DNA of 64,000 nucleotides. Origin: Pseudomonas sp. Gutcm_11s. Its GTDB lineage: Bacteria > Pseudomonadota > Gammaproteobacteria > Pseudomonadales > Pseudomonadaceae. The DNA lies in contig NZ_JAQSUW010000016.1 in NCBI RefSeq assembly GCF_028649395.1, forward strand, positions 406,719-470,718, given 5' to 3'. How positions within the stretch are numbered: the first letter of the stretch is position 1; every line of letters starts with the position of its first letter. Under the pieces are notes generated by a model. It was not told the DNA's origin, searched no databases, and was given only the letters and a program-made list of their open reading frames with translations. Positions 25,750 through 34,780 of the stretch are shown in pieces. A program made the position numbers and the translations under genes.

Positions 25750-27618
25750 ATGGCCCTACTGCAGATCGCCGAGCCCGGGCAGAGCCCGCAACCCCACCAA
25801 CGCCGTCTGGCGGTGGGTATCGACCTGGGTACCACCAATTCGCTGGTCGCTGCCGTGCGCAGTGGTCTGTCCGAGCCGCTGGTCGATGCCGAGGGCGGTG
25901 TGATCCTGCCGTCTGCGGTGCGCTATCACGCCGATCGCGTCGAGGTGGGCGCATCCGCCAAGGCTGCCGCTGCGCAGGACCCGCTGAATACCATATTGTC
26001 GGTCAAGCGCCTGATGGGGCGTGGCGTCGCGGACGTCAAACAGCTCGGTGACCAGCTGCCGTATCGCTTTGCTGTGGGCGAGTCGCACATGCCGTTCATC
26101 GAAACGGTGCAGGGTGCCAAGAGCCCGGTAGAGGTGTCTGCGGAAATTCTCCGTGCCCTGCGCGAGCGTGCAGAGGCGTCGCTGGGTGGTGAGCTGGTCG
26201 GGGCGGTGATCACCGTGCCGGCCTATTTCGATGACGCTCAGCGCCAGGCCACCAAGGATGCGGCGCGCCTGGCCAATCTCAACGTGCTGCGCCTGCTCAA
26301 CGAGCCTACCGCTGCCGCCGTGGCTTACGGCCTGGACAAGGGCGCCGAGGGTGTCGTGGCCATCTATGACCTGGGTGGCGGTACCTTCGATATTTCCGTG
26401 CTGCGCCTGACTCGTGGCGTGTTCGAAGTGCTGGCGACCGGCGGCGACAGCGCGCTGGGTGGTGATGATTTCGACCATGCCATTGCCGGCTGGATCATCG
26501 AACAGGCCGGTCTGTCCCATGATCTCGATCCGGCTGCCCAGCGCCGCCTGCTGCAGGCTGCCTGTGCGGCGAAAGAGGCGCTGACCGAGGCTGAGGCCGT
26601 TGCGCTGACTCATGACGGCTGGTCGGGTGAGCTGACTCGTGCGCAGTTCCAGGCGCTGATCGAGCCGATGATCGCGCGCAGCCTCAAGGCCTGCCGTCGT
26701 GCGGTGCGCGACGCGAACATCGAGATCGAAGAGGTCGAGGCGGTGGTCATGGTCGGCGGTTCCACCCGCGTGCCGCGTGTGCGCGAGGCGGTGGGTGAAC
26801 TGTTCGGGCGTGCGCCGCTGACCGATATCGATCCGGATCAGGTGGTGGCCATCGGAGCCGCCATCCAGGCCGACACTTTGGCTGGCAATCAGCGTGGCAA
26901 TGGCGAGGAGCTGTTGCTGCTTGACGTGATTCCGCTGTCCCTGGGGCTGGAGACCATGGGCGGGCTGATGGAGAAGGTCATTCCGCGCAACACCACTATC
27001 CCGGTGGCGCGGGCCCAGGATTTCACTACCTATAAAGATGGCCAGAGCGCCATGGCTATCCAGGTGCTGCAGGGCGAGCGCGAGCTGGTCAAGGACTGCC
27101 GCTCCCTGGCGCGCTTCGAGCTGCGTGGCATTCCGCCCATGGTCGCTGGTGCGGCGAAGATTCGCGTGACCTTCCAGGTCGACGCCGACGGCCTGCTCAG
27201 CGTTGCCGCGCGCGAGCTGGGCTCCGGGGTGGAGGCCAGTATTCAGGTCAAGCCGTCCTACGGCCTGACTGATGGTGAGATCACCCGTATGCTGCAGGAC
27301 TCGTTCAGCAATGCCGGTGGCGACAAGGCGGCCCGCGCGTTGCGCGAGCAGCAGGTCGATGCCGAGCGTCTGATCGAGGCTGTGCAAGCGGCGCTGGGGG
27401 TCGATGGTGAGCGTCTGCTGAGCGAGGAGGAGAGGGTTGTCATCTCCTCGGCCATGGACGAGCTGCGTAGCCTGACTGCTGGTGATGACATCCAGGCCAT
27501 CGAGCAGCAAACCAAGCGCCTGTCGCAGATCACCGACGCCTTTGCTGCCCGGCGGATGGATGCCACCGTCAAGGCTGCCCTGTCCGGGCGCCGACTCAAC
27601 GAAATCGAGGATAACTGA
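25750..27618 (+). CDS. hscA: Hsp70-type chaperone HscA
   Basis: Specialised Hsp70 that uses ATP to release clusters from IscU. 622 residues. ATPase domain motifs: VGIDLGTTNSLVA (about 23-35), DLGGGTFDISVL and VGGSTRVPRV. The substrate domain follows with a DVIPLSLGLETMGG start and ends in a short lid. The stop overlaps the fdx start (TGATG). Confidence 0.97.
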   Translation: MALLQIAEPGQSPQPHQRRLAVGIDLGTTNSLVAAVRSGLSEPLVDAEGGVILPSAVRYHADRVEVGASAKAAAAQDPLNTILSVKRLMGRGVADVKQLGDQLPYRFAVGESHMPFIETVQGAKSPVEVSAEILRALRERAEASLGGELVGAVITVPAYFDDAQRQATKDAARLANLNVLRLLNEPTAAAVAYGLDKGAEGVVAIYDLGGGTFDISVLRLTRGVFEVLATGGDSALGGDDFDHAIAGWIIEQAGLSHDLDPAAQRRLLQAACAAKEALTEAEAVALTHDGWSGELTRAQFQALIEPMIARSLKACRRAVRDANIEIEEVEAVVMVGGSTRVPRVREAVGELFGRAPLTDIDPDQVVAIGAAIQADTLAGNQRGNGEELLLLDVIPLSLGLETMGGLMEKVIPRNTTIPVARAQDFTTYKDGQSAMAIQVLQGERELVKDCRSLARFELRGIPPMVAGAAKIRVTFQVDADGLLSVAARELGSGVEASIQVKPSYGLTDGEITRMLQDSFSNAGGDKAARALREQQVDAERLIEAVQAALGVDGERLLSEEERVVISSAMDELRSLTAGDDIQAIEQQTKRLSQITDAFAARRMDATVKAALSGRRLNEIEDN

Positions 27619-27959
27619 TGCCACAGGTCATTTTTCTGCCGCACGAGAAGTTCTGTCCTGATGGCATGGTTGTAGAGGCCGAGCCGGGTACTTCCATTCT
27701 CGAGCTGGCCCACGAACACCACATCGAGATGGAAAGCGCCTGCGGCGGTGTCTGTGCCTGCACCACCTGCCACTGCATCATCCGTGAGGGTTTCGACTCG
27801 CTGGAAGAGGCTGATGAGCTGGAAGAGGACTTCCTCGACCGGGCCTGGGGGTTGGAGCCGCAGTCGCGCCTGGCTTGCCAGGCGGTCGTCGGAACCGAGG
27901 ACCTGACCGTGGAAATCCCGAAATACTCGCTCAACCACGCCGCCGAGGCGCCGCACTGA
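27618..27959 (+). CDS. fdx: isc [2Fe-2S] ferredoxin
   Basis: 113-residue adrenodoxin-type ferredoxin that supplies electrons for cluster assembly. Ligands Cys42, Cys48, Cys51 and Cys87, with the extra conserved Cys46, are at the positions seen in E. coli Fdx (motif ACGGVCACTTCHC). One-base overlap with hscA. Confidence 0.97.
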   Translation: MPQVIFLPHEKFCPDGMVVEAEPGTSILELAHEHHIEMESACGGVCACTTCHCIIREGFDSLEEADELEEDFLDRAWGLEPQSRLACQAVVGTEDLTVEIPKYSLNHAAEAPH

Positions 27960-27973
27960 TCCAAGGAGCTGTC

Positions 27974-28174
27974 ATGAGTCTGAAGTGGGCTGATGTGCTG
28001 GATATTGCCATCGAACTGGCCGATAGCAAGCCGGATATCGATCCGCGCTACGTCAATTTCGTCGATCTGCACAACTGGGTGCTGGCTCTGCCGGATTTCG
28101 CCGACGATCCGCAGCGTGGCGGTGAGAAGGTGCTGGAGGCCATTCAGGCGGCCTGGATCGACGAACTCGACTGA
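27974..28174 (+). CDS. iscX: Fe-S assembly regulator IscX
   Basis: 66-residue acidic protein that binds IscS and tunes cluster synthesis. The start ATG 27974 follows AAGGAG. Conserved pattern: LKWADVLDIAIEL, DIDPRYVNFVDLHNWV and WIDELD at the C-terminus. Last gene of the operon; a GC-rich hairpin (about 28177-28199) without a T-run follows. Confidence 0.96.
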   Translation: MSLKWADVLDIAIELADSKPDIDPRYVNFVDLHNWVLALPDFADDPQRGGEKVLEAIQAAWIDELD

Positions 28175-28215
28175 GTGGCGGCGCCCTCGGGGCGCCGCCC
28201 TACGCATTTCCCTCT

Positions 28216-28239
28216 AACCCGCGTATAATTCGCGGGTTT
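28216..28239 (+). promoter_or_regulatory. palindrome enclosing TATAAT upstream of ndk
   Basis: AACCCGCG and CGCGGGTT form a perfect 8-bp inverted repeat around TATAATT, followed by TTAATTTTT. The element could be the ndk promoter (-10 at 28224-28229), an intrinsic terminator for the isc operon, or both. No good -35 box is visible 17 bases upstream. Confidence 0.55.
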
Positions 28240-28268
28240 AATTTTTCGCTTTAACTCTGGAGCTTCAA

Positions 28269-28700
28269 ATGGCTGTTCAACGTACTTTCTCCATCATCAA
28301 GCCGGATGCCGTTGCCAAGAACGTCATCGGTGAAATCACCACCCGTTTCGAGAAGGCCGGCCTGCGCGTCGTCGCTTCCAAAATGGTTCAGCTGTCCGAG
28401 CGCGAAGCTGCTGGCTTCTACGCCGAGCACAGCGAGCGCGGCTTCTTCAAGGACCTGGTTGCCTTCATGACCTCCGGTCCAGTCATCGTCCAGGTTCTGG
28501 AAGGCGAAGACGCCGTCCTGAAGAACCGTGAGCTGATGGGCGCCACCAACCCGAAAGAAGCTGCTGCCGGCACTATCCGCGCCGACTTCGCCGTTTCCAT
28601 CGACGAGAACGCCGTACACGGTTCCGATTCCGAGGCTTCCGCCGCTCGCGAAATCGCGTACTTCTTCGCCGCCACCGAGGTGTGCGCTCGCATTCGCTAA
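28269..28700 (+). CDS. ndk: nucleoside diphosphate kinase
   Basis: Balances NTP and dNTP pools by phosphate transfer through His117 (NAVHGSDS). 143 residues. N-terminal RTFSIIKPDAV and the Kpn loop region are typical. Codon use is strongly biased, as in highly expressed genes. Followed at 24 bases by rlmN. Confidence 0.98.
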   Translation: MAVQRTFSIIKPDAVAKNVIGEITTRFEKAGLRVVASKMVQLSEREAAGFYAEHSERGFFKDLVAFMTSGPVIVQVLEGEDAVLKNRELMGATNPKEAAAGTIRADFAVSIDENAVHGSDSEASAAREIAYFFAATEVCARIR

Positions 28701-28724
28701 GTGCGAACCAGCGAGGGTGAATCC

Positions 28725-29870
28725 ATGACTGATGTAGCCAAGACCAACCTGCTGGGGCTGACCCAGCCCGAGATGGAAAGCTTCTTCGAGAGCATCGGGG
28801 AAAAGCGTTTCCGTGCCGGTCAGGTCATGAAGTGGATTCACCATTTTGGCGTCGAGAATTTCGACGCCATGAGCAATCTCGGCAAGGCCCTGCGCGAAAA
28901 GCTCAGCGCCTGCGCCGAGATTTGCGGTCCCGAGATCGTCAGCCAGGACATCTCCAGCGACGGCACCCGCAAGTGGGTGGTTCGCGTGGCGTCCGGCAGT
29001 TGCGTCGAGACCGTGTACATCCCGCAAGGCGGCCGTGGCACCCTCTGTGTGTCGTCCCAGGCTGGCTGTGCGCTGGATTGCAGTTTCTGTTCCACCGGCA
29101 AACAGGGCTTCAACAGCGACCTGACTGCCGCAGAGATCATCGGCCAGGTGTGGATCGCCAATAAGTCCTTCGGCACCGTTCCGGCCAAGATCGATCGAGC
29201 CATCACCAACGTGGTGATGATGGGCATGGGCGAGCCCCTGCTGAATTTCGACAATGTCGTACCGGCCATGCAGATCATGATGGACGACCTGGGCTACGGC
29301 ATTTCCAAGCGCAAGGTGACCCTGTCCACCTCTGGCGTGGTGCCCATGATCGATAAGCTGGCGACCGTCACCGACGTGTCCCTGGCCCTGTCGCTGCACG
29401 CACCGAACGACGAGCTGCGCAACCAGTTGGTGCCGCTCAACAAGAAGTATCCGCTGGAAGTGCTGCTGGCGGCGTGCCGTCGCTACATCGAGGGTCTGGG
29501 CGAGAAGCGCTTCCTGACCGTCGAGTACACCCTGCTCAAGGACGTCAACGACCAGCCGGAACACGCTGCGCAGATGATCGCACTTCTCAAGGATTTTCCT
29601 TGCAAGATCAATCTGATTCCGTTTAATCCCTTCCCCTTCTCCGGTTACGAACGGCCGAGCAACAACGCCATCCGTCGCTTCCAGGACCTGCTGCACAAGG
29701 CCGGCTTCAACGTCACCGTCCGCACCACGCGTGGCGACGACATCGACGCTGCCTGCGGGCAACTGGTCGGCCAGGTGCAAGACCGCACCCGGCGCAGCGA
29801 GCGTTATATCGCCGTACGTCAGCTGGGCAGCGAGGCCGCAGAGCCTCGCGATGCTGCCAACCGAAACTGA
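28725..29870 (+). CDS. rlmN: dual-specificity RNA methyltransferase RlmN
   Basis: Radical-SAM enzyme that makes 2-methyladenine at A2503 of 23S rRNA and A37 of some tRNAs. 381 residues from ATG 28725; an in-frame ATG at 28701 has no ribosome site. CxxxCxxC cluster cysteines are Cys115, Cys119 and Cys122 (GCALDCSFC). The second catalytic cysteine lies near the C-terminus (DAACGQLVGQ). Needs an Fe-S cluster, as the neighbouring isc genes supply. Confidence 0.97.
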   Translation: MTDVAKTNLLGLTQPEMESFFESIGEKRFRAGQVMKWIHHFGVENFDAMSNLGKALREKLSACAEICGPEIVSQDISSDGTRKWVVRVASGSCVETVYIPQGGRGTLCVSSQAGCALDCSFCSTGKQGFNSDLTAAEIIGQVWIANKSFGTVPAKIDRAITNVVMMGMGEPLLNFDNVVPAMQIMMDDLGYGISKRKVTLSTSGVVPMIDKLATVTDVSLALSLHAPNDELRNQLVPLNKKYPLEVLLAACRRYIEGLGEKRFLTVEYTLLKDVNDQPEHAAQMIALLKDFPCKINLIPFNPFPFSGYERPSNNAIRRFQDLLHKAGFNVTVRTTRGDDIDAACGQLVGQVQDRTRRSERYIAVRQLGSEAAEPRDAANRN

Positions 29871-29884
29871 AGGGGAGGAACTCC

Positions 29885-30646
29885 ATGACCTTGCGCGCTG
29901 CGCTCTATCTGTCTCTTGTCTGCCTGTTGGCAGGGTGTGTGAGAATCGGTGGGTCGGTCGATCCGCTAAGCACGGACAAAGGGCGAGATGCGGCGCGTGA
30001 TGCCTATATCCAGCTCGCGCTTGGGCACCTTCAGCAAGGCGCCACGGAGAAGGCCAAGGAGCCCCTGAAAAAGGCGCTTGAGCTGGATTCGTCCAGTTCT
30101 GATGCGCATGCGATGCTGGCCTTGGTATTCCAGCAGGAGATGGAGCCGGGGCTCGCCGACCAGCACTATAAGAAGGCTATTTCTCTTAGCCGGGGCGAGG
30201 CTCGCCTGCACAACAACTATGGTGGCTTCCTCTACGAGCAGAAACGCTACGCAGATGCCATGGAGCAGTTCACTGTCGCGTCTCAGGACACTCTCTACCC
30301 TGAGCGCTCCAGAGTATTCGAGAACCTTGGGCTGACCTCGCTGCAGATGGGGAAGCGCGACCAGGCCAAGGCCTATTTCGAGCGGGCCCTGCGCATGAAC
30401 AGCAATCGCCCCATTGCGCTCCTGCAGATGGCGCAGCTGTCATTCGATAGCGGGCAGTATGTGCCTGCCCGTAGCTATTACGTGGAATATGGCAAACATG
30501 CCAAGCAGACTCCGCAGAGCCTGCTGCTGGGCATTCGCCTCTCCAAGATCTTCGAAGACCGCGACCAGGCTGCCAGCCTCGGCTTGCAGATGAAACGCCT
30601 CTATCCGGGTACCCCGGAATACCAGCAATACCTGTCGGAGCAGTGA
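29885..30646 (+). CDS. pilF: type IV pilus biogenesis lipoprotein PilF (PilW)
   Basis: Outer-membrane pilotin that helps the PilQ secretin assemble. 253 residues, lipobox LLAGC (cysteine about 18) then a chain of TPR repeats (AYIQLALGHLQQGATEKAKE, AHAMLALVFQQEMEPGLAD, LHNNYGGFLYEQKRYADAM in pattern). GGGGAGG precedes the start. Its stop overlaps the rodZ start by four bases. Confidence 0.95.
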   Translation: MTLRAALYLSLVCLLAGCVRIGGSVDPLSTDKGRDAARDAYIQLALGHLQQGATEKAKEPLKKALELDSSSSDAHAMLALVFQQEMEPGLADQHYKKAISLSRGEARLHNNYGGFLYEQKRYADAMEQFTVASQDTLYPERSRVFENLGLTSLQMGKRDQAKAYFERALRMNSNRPIALLQMAQLSFDSGQYVPARSYYVEYGKHAKQTPQSLLLGIRLSKIFEDRDQAASLGLQMKRLYPGTPEYQQYLSEQ

Positions 30647-31686
30647 TGAAAGCCTCGCATCCTGAAGTTGTAGCCGCGCACCGGGCCAACCCCGGAGAGA
30701 CGCTGCGCAAGGTACGCGAAAGCAAGAACCTGGCGCTCAGCGATGTGGCCGTGCAGCTCAACCTGACGGCGCAGGCACTGCGCAATCTTGAGGCAGGCGC
30801 ATTCGATCAGTTGCCGGGGCACACCTTTGCCCGTGGCTACGTGCGTGCCTACGCCAAGCTGATGGCGATGGACCCGGATCAACTGGTCACCGAGTTCGAC
30901 CAGTACACCGGTACCGACGCGAGCGGCAGTAGCGTTTCCAGCTTGGCCCGCATCGAGGAGCCAGCTCGGGTATCGCAAAGTCTGGTGAAGCTCTTCAGCG
31001 TGGTTGCCCTGGTCGCGCTGGGTGGTGTCGGCTTCATCTGGTGGCAAGGCCAGAGCCAGCGCCTGGGTGTCGAGACGGCTGGTGCCGGTATCGAGCACGT
31101 CGAGGTCGAGGGCGCTGATGGCACCACCGAGATTCACCCCCTGGCCGAGCCGGAAGATCAGGCCGTAGCCGAAGCTCAGGCCGAGGCGACGCTCGAAGAA
31201 ATGCCGCCGATGGCCGATCCGGCGCAGCAGCCCGAAGAGGCTGGTTCCGCTGTTGAGCGTGCGCCGCAGGCCGAGGCTCCTCAGGCTCCCGTTGCCAGCG
31301 AAACCGTAGTACCCGTCGCCCCGGCGGCCCCTGTGGTCAGCCCCGCGCCAGCCACTGCGCCGGCGGTCCCGCCTGCCGCCCCTGCCGCGGAAACCATCGC
31401 CCCGGCTGCACCGGTCGCTTCCACTCCGCTGGCGCCCGCCGCGGGAGAGGCGCTGGTCAATCTGCAGTTCACCGCCGACTGCTGGACCCAACTGACCGAT
31501 GCCAACGGCAAGGTGCTGCTCAGCGCCCTCAAGCGCCGTGGTGACAGTGTCGAACTGGTTGGCAAGGCTCCGCTGGAGCTGCGCCTGGGCTACGCCCGCG
31601 GTGCCGTGGTGCTGGTCAATGGCCAGCCGGTCGATGTCGCTTCTTCCACCCACGGTGAGACCGCCCGCCTCAAACTGGGGCAGTGA
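30643..31686 (+). CDS. rodZ: cytoskeleton protein RodZ
   Basis: Links MreB to the cell wall elongation machinery. 347 residues: cytoplasmic helix-turn-helix (about 20-80, GETLRKVRESKNLALSDVA), one membrane helix (about 113-132), a long Ala/Pro/Glu linker (about 145-265) that is low in complexity, and a C-terminal DUF4115 beta domain (about 270-347). Starts in an ATGA overlap with pilF and ends overlapping ispG. Confidence 0.93.
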   Translation: MMKASHPEVVAAHRANPGETLRKVRESKNLALSDVAVQLNLTAQALRNLEAGAFDQLPGHTFARGYVRAYAKLMAMDPDQLVTEFDQYTGTDASGSSVSSLARIEEPARVSQSLVKLFSVVALVALGGVGFIWWQGQSQRLGVETAGAGIEHVEVEGADGTTEIHPLAEPEDQAVAEAQAEATLEEMPPMADPAQQPEEAGSAVERAPQAEAPQAPVASETVVPVAPAAPVVSPAPATAPAVPPAAPAAETIAPAAPVASTPLAPAAGEALVNLQFTADCWTQLTDANGKVLLSALKRRGDSVELVGKAPLELRLGYARGAVVLVNGQPVDVASSTHGETARLKLGQ

Positions 31687-32807
31687 GCCAGAACATGCAT
31701 TGCGAATCCCCCATCAAGCGTCGCCTGTCCCGCAAGATCTGGGTCGGCTCGGTTCCGGTCGGCGGCGATGCGCCGATCGCCGTGCAGAGCATGACCAACA
31801 CCGAGACCTGTGATGTGGCCGCTACCGTCGACCAGATCCAGCGCCTCGAAGCCGCCGGCGCCGATATCGTGCGCGTCTCGGTACCGTCCATGGAGGCCGC
31901 TGAGGCCTTCGGCCAGATCAAGCGTCTGGTCAACCTGCCGCTGGTTGCAGACATTCACTTCGACTACCAGATCGCCCTGCGCGTGGCCGAGCTGGGCGTC
32001 GATTGCCTGCGTATCAATCCGGGCAATATCGGTCGCGAAGACCGGGTCAAGGCCGTGGTCGAGGCTGCGCGCGACAAGGGCATCCCGATCCGCATCGGCG
32101 TCAACGCCGGTTCGCTGGAGAAGGACCTGCAGAAGAAATACGGTGAGCCGACGCCCGAGGCGCTGGTCGAGTCCGCACTGCGCCATGTCGAGCATCTGGA
32201 CCGTCTGAACTTCCCCGACTTCAAGGTCAGCGTGAAGGCCTCCGACGTGTTCATGGCCGTCGAGGCCTACCGCCTGCTGGCCAAGCAGATCGAGCAGCCG
32301 CTGCACCTTGGTATCACCGAGGCCGGTGGCCTGCGTTCGGGCACCGTCAAGTCGGCGGTCGGCCTGGGCATGCTGCTGGCCGATGGTATCGGCGACACCA
32401 TCCGCATCTCCCTGGCCGCCGATCCGGTGGAGGAGATCAAGGTCGGTTTCGACATCCTCAAGTCTCTGCGTCTGCGCTCGCGCGGCATCAACTTCATCGC
32501 CTGCCCGAGCTGCTCGCGGCAGAACTTCGATGTGGTCAAGACCATGAACGAGCTGGAGGCGCGGGTCGAAGACCTGCTGGTGCCGCTCGACGTCGCCGTG
32601 ATCGGCTGCGTGGTCAATGGCCCGGGTGAGGCCAAGGAGGCGCATATCGGCCTCACTGGCGGCACCCCCAACAATCTGGTCTACATCGACGGCGCACCTG
32701 CCTCGAAGCTGACCAACGACAATCTGGTGGACGAGCTGGAGAAGCTCATCCGCCGCAAGGCGGCCGAGAAGGTCGAGGCCGAAGCGGCCGTGATCGCCCG
32801 CGGCTGA
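31683..32807 (+). CDS. ispG: 4-hydroxy-3-methylbut-2-enyl diphosphate synthase
   Basis: Penultimate step of the MEP isoprenoid pathway, a [4Fe-4S] enzyme. 374 residues from GTG 31683, overlapping the rodZ stop; ATG 31695 (MHCESPIKRR) is a possible alternative. Barrel domain starts RRLSRKIWVGSVPVGGDAP. Cluster ligands are in CPSCSRQNFD and GCVVNGPGEAKEA, the last Glu being the fourth ligand. Confidence 0.97.
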   Translation: MSQNMHCESPIKRRLSRKIWVGSVPVGGDAPIAVQSMTNTETCDVAATVDQIQRLEAAGADIVRVSVPSMEAAEAFGQIKRLVNLPLVADIHFDYQIALRVAELGVDCLRINPGNIGREDRVKAVVEAARDKGIPIRIGVNAGSLEKDLQKKYGEPTPEALVESALRHVEHLDRLNFPDFKVSVKASDVFMAVEAYRLLAKQIEQPLHLGITEAGGLRSGTVKSAVGLGMLLADGIGDTIRISLAADPVEEIKVGFDILKSLRLRSRGINFIACPSCSRQNFDVVKTMNELEARVEDLLVPLDVAVIGCVVNGPGEAKEAHIGLTGGTPNNLVYIDGAPASKLTNDNLVDELEKLIRRKAAEKVEAEAAVIARG

Positions 32808-32819
32808 CAAGGAATATTC

Positions 32820-34106
32820 GTGAGCAAGTCCCTGCAAGCCATTCGTGGCATGAACGACATCCTGCCGGAGCAAACGCCAGCCTGGCGCTACCTGGAAAGT
32901 ACCCTGGTCAGCCTGCTTGACGGCTACGGCTACAAGGAAATCCGCCTGCCCATCGTCGAATACACCGAGCTGTTCGCCCGCGGTATCGGCGAGGGCACCG
33001 ACGTGGTCGACAAGGAGATGTACACCTTCCTCGACCGTAACGAGGAGTCCCTGACTCTGCGTCCGGAAGGTACTGCGGGCTGTGTGCGCGCCGTGCTCGA
33101 GCACGGCATGACCGGCGGCGGCCAGGTGCAGAAACTCTGGTACGCGGGCCCGATGTTCCGCTACGAGAAGCCGCAGAAGGGCCGTTATCGCCAGTTCCAC
33201 CAGATCGGCGTGGAGGTTTTCAACCTGCCCGGCCCAGACGTCGATGCCGAGCTGATCGTGCTCACCGCACGCCTGTGGCAGAAGCTCGGCCTGACCGACG
33301 CCGTGACCCTGCAGCTCAACAGCCTGGGCTCCAGTGAGGCGCGCGGCGCCTATCGCGAGGCGCTGGTGGCTTATCTGCAGGAGCGCTTCGAGCATCTCGA
33401 CGAAGACAGTCAGCGTCGCATGTCGACCAACCCGCTGCGTATCCTCGACAGCAAGATCGCCGAGACCCAAGCGCTGCTGGTCGATGCACCGCGCCTGCAC
33501 GATTACCTGGATGCCGAGTCCGTTGCGCACTTCGAGGGCCTCAAGGCTCGCCTGGACGCGGTCGGCATTCGCTACGAGATCAACCAGAAGCTGGTGCGCG
33601 GCCTGGATTACTACAGCCGCACTGCCTTCGAGTGGGTCACCGACAAGCTGGGCTCCCAGGGCACTGTCTGTGGCGGCGGTCGCTACGACGGCCTGATCAC
33701 CCAGTTCGGCGGCAAGCCGACCCCGGGTGTCGGCTTCGCCATGGGTGTCGAGCGCCTGGTCCTGCTGCTGGAAACCCTGGGGCTGCTGCCGGAAGAGCTG
33801 AACAGTCCGGCAGACCTGTATCTGTGCGCCTTCGGCGAGGCGGCCGAGCTGGCCGGTCTGGGCCTGGCCGAGCGCCTGCGCGACGCCATCCCTGGCGTGC
33901 GCCTGCTGGTGAATTCCGGCGGTGGCAGCTTCAAGAGCCAGTTCAAGAAGGCCGACAAGAGCGGCGCGCGCTTCGCCCTGATTCTGGGTGAGGACGAACT
34001 GGCTGCCCGCGTGGTAGGTTGCAAGTCCCTGCGCGACGACGCACAGCAAGAGACCATTGGCTGGGATGCACTACCGGCGCATCTGGCCGCCTGCCTGCAG
34101 GCCTGA
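32820..34106 (+). CDS. hisS: histidyl-tRNA synthetase
   Basis: Class II synthetase, 428 residues from GTG 32820 with AAGGAA upstream. Motifs: RGMNDILPEQTPAW start, motif 2 region (LRPEGTAGCVRAV, QKLWYAGPMFRYEKPQKGRY), histidine-binding LVRGLDYYSRTAFEWV, motif 3 (GVGFAMGVERLVLLL) and an anticodon-binding C-terminal domain. 13 bases after ispG. Confidence 0.98.
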   Translation: MSKSLQAIRGMNDILPEQTPAWRYLESTLVSLLDGYGYKEIRLPIVEYTELFARGIGEGTDVVDKEMYTFLDRNEESLTLRPEGTAGCVRAVLEHGMTGGGQVQKLWYAGPMFRYEKPQKGRYRQFHQIGVEVFNLPGPDVDAELIVLTARLWQKLGLTDAVTLQLNSLGSSEARGAYREALVAYLQERFEHLDEDSQRRMSTNPLRILDSKIAETQALLVDAPRLHDYLDAESVAHFEGLKARLDAVGIRYEINQKLVRGLDYYSRTAFEWVTDKLGSQGTVCGGGRYDGLITQFGGKPTPGVGFAMGVERLVLLLETLGLLPEELNSPADLYLCAFGEAAELAGLGLAERLRDAIPGVRLLVNSGGGSFKSQFKKADKSGARFALILGEDELAARVVGCKSLRDDAQQETIGWDALPAHLAACLQA

Positions 34107-34134
34107 GAACAAAGCGAATTAAGGAGTTATTGGG

Positions 34135-34776
34135 GTGAGCATGACCGAAGAAGAACAGATTGCGCAGCTGAAGGACTGGTGGCAGCGCAACGGCAAACCC
34201 CTGCTGACCGGCGGCGCCCTGGCGCTGGCCCTGGTGTTTGGCTGGCAGGCCTGGCAGCACTATGAGAAGAACCAGGCCCAGGGCGGTGGCGCTCTGTACC
34301 AGGCGCTGCTGGAAACTTCCCTGACGCCCACCGGCCAGCCGGATGCTGGCAAGGTCACCGAACTGGCTGGCAAGCTGAAGGGCGAGTTCCCGGGTAGCGC
34401 CTACGCCCAGTACGGCAGCCTGTTCATCGCCAAGCTGGCGGTGGACAGCGGCAAGCTGGACGACGCGGTCGCCGAGCTCAAGCCGCTGGTGGACAAGCCG
34501 GCCGACAGCACCATCGGTGAGCTGGCCCGCCAGCGCCTGGCCCGTGTCCTGGCCGCGCAAGGCAAGGCCGAAGAAGGTCTCAAGCTGCTCGACGGCAAGA
34601 CCGACAAGGCCTGGGCTGCTAGCCGCGAAGAACTCAAGGGCGACCTGCTGGTGCAGCTCGGCCGTGCCGACGAGGCCCATGCGGCCTATCAGAAGGCCAA
34701 GGACTCTCTGGACGAAGCTGCCGCTGTTGGTGGCCTGCAGATGAAACTCGACGACCTGGCGAAAGGGGATGCCTGA
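34135..34776 (+). CDS. YfgM-like TPR membrane protein (ancillary SecYEG chaperone family)
   Basis: 213 residues from GTG 34135, with AAGGAG at good spacing; the next ATG (34141) is further than usual. Cytoplasmic N-terminus (TEEEQIAQLKDWWQRNGKPLL), one membrane helix (about 22-40), then periplasmic TPR-like repeats. The family partners PpiD at the translocon in E. coli. It sits between hisS and bamB, the usual arrangement, and its stop is four bases before bamB. Confidence 0.9.
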   Translation: MSMTEEEQIAQLKDWWQRNGKPLLTGGALALALVFGWQAWQHYEKNQAQGGGALYQALLETSLTPTGQPDAGKVTELAGKLKGEFPGSAYAQYGSLFIAKLAVDSGKLDDAVAELKPLVDKPADSTIGELARQRLARVLAAQGKAEEGLKLLDGKTDKAWAASREELKGDLLVQLGRADEAHAAYQKAKDSLDEAAAVGGLQMKLDDLAKGDA

Positions 34777-34780
34777 CGTG

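Noticed and set aside
31129..31445. Low-complexity Ala/Pro/Glu-rich tract
   Set aside because: It is the ordinary periplasmic linker of RodZ, not a repeat element or foreign insertion.
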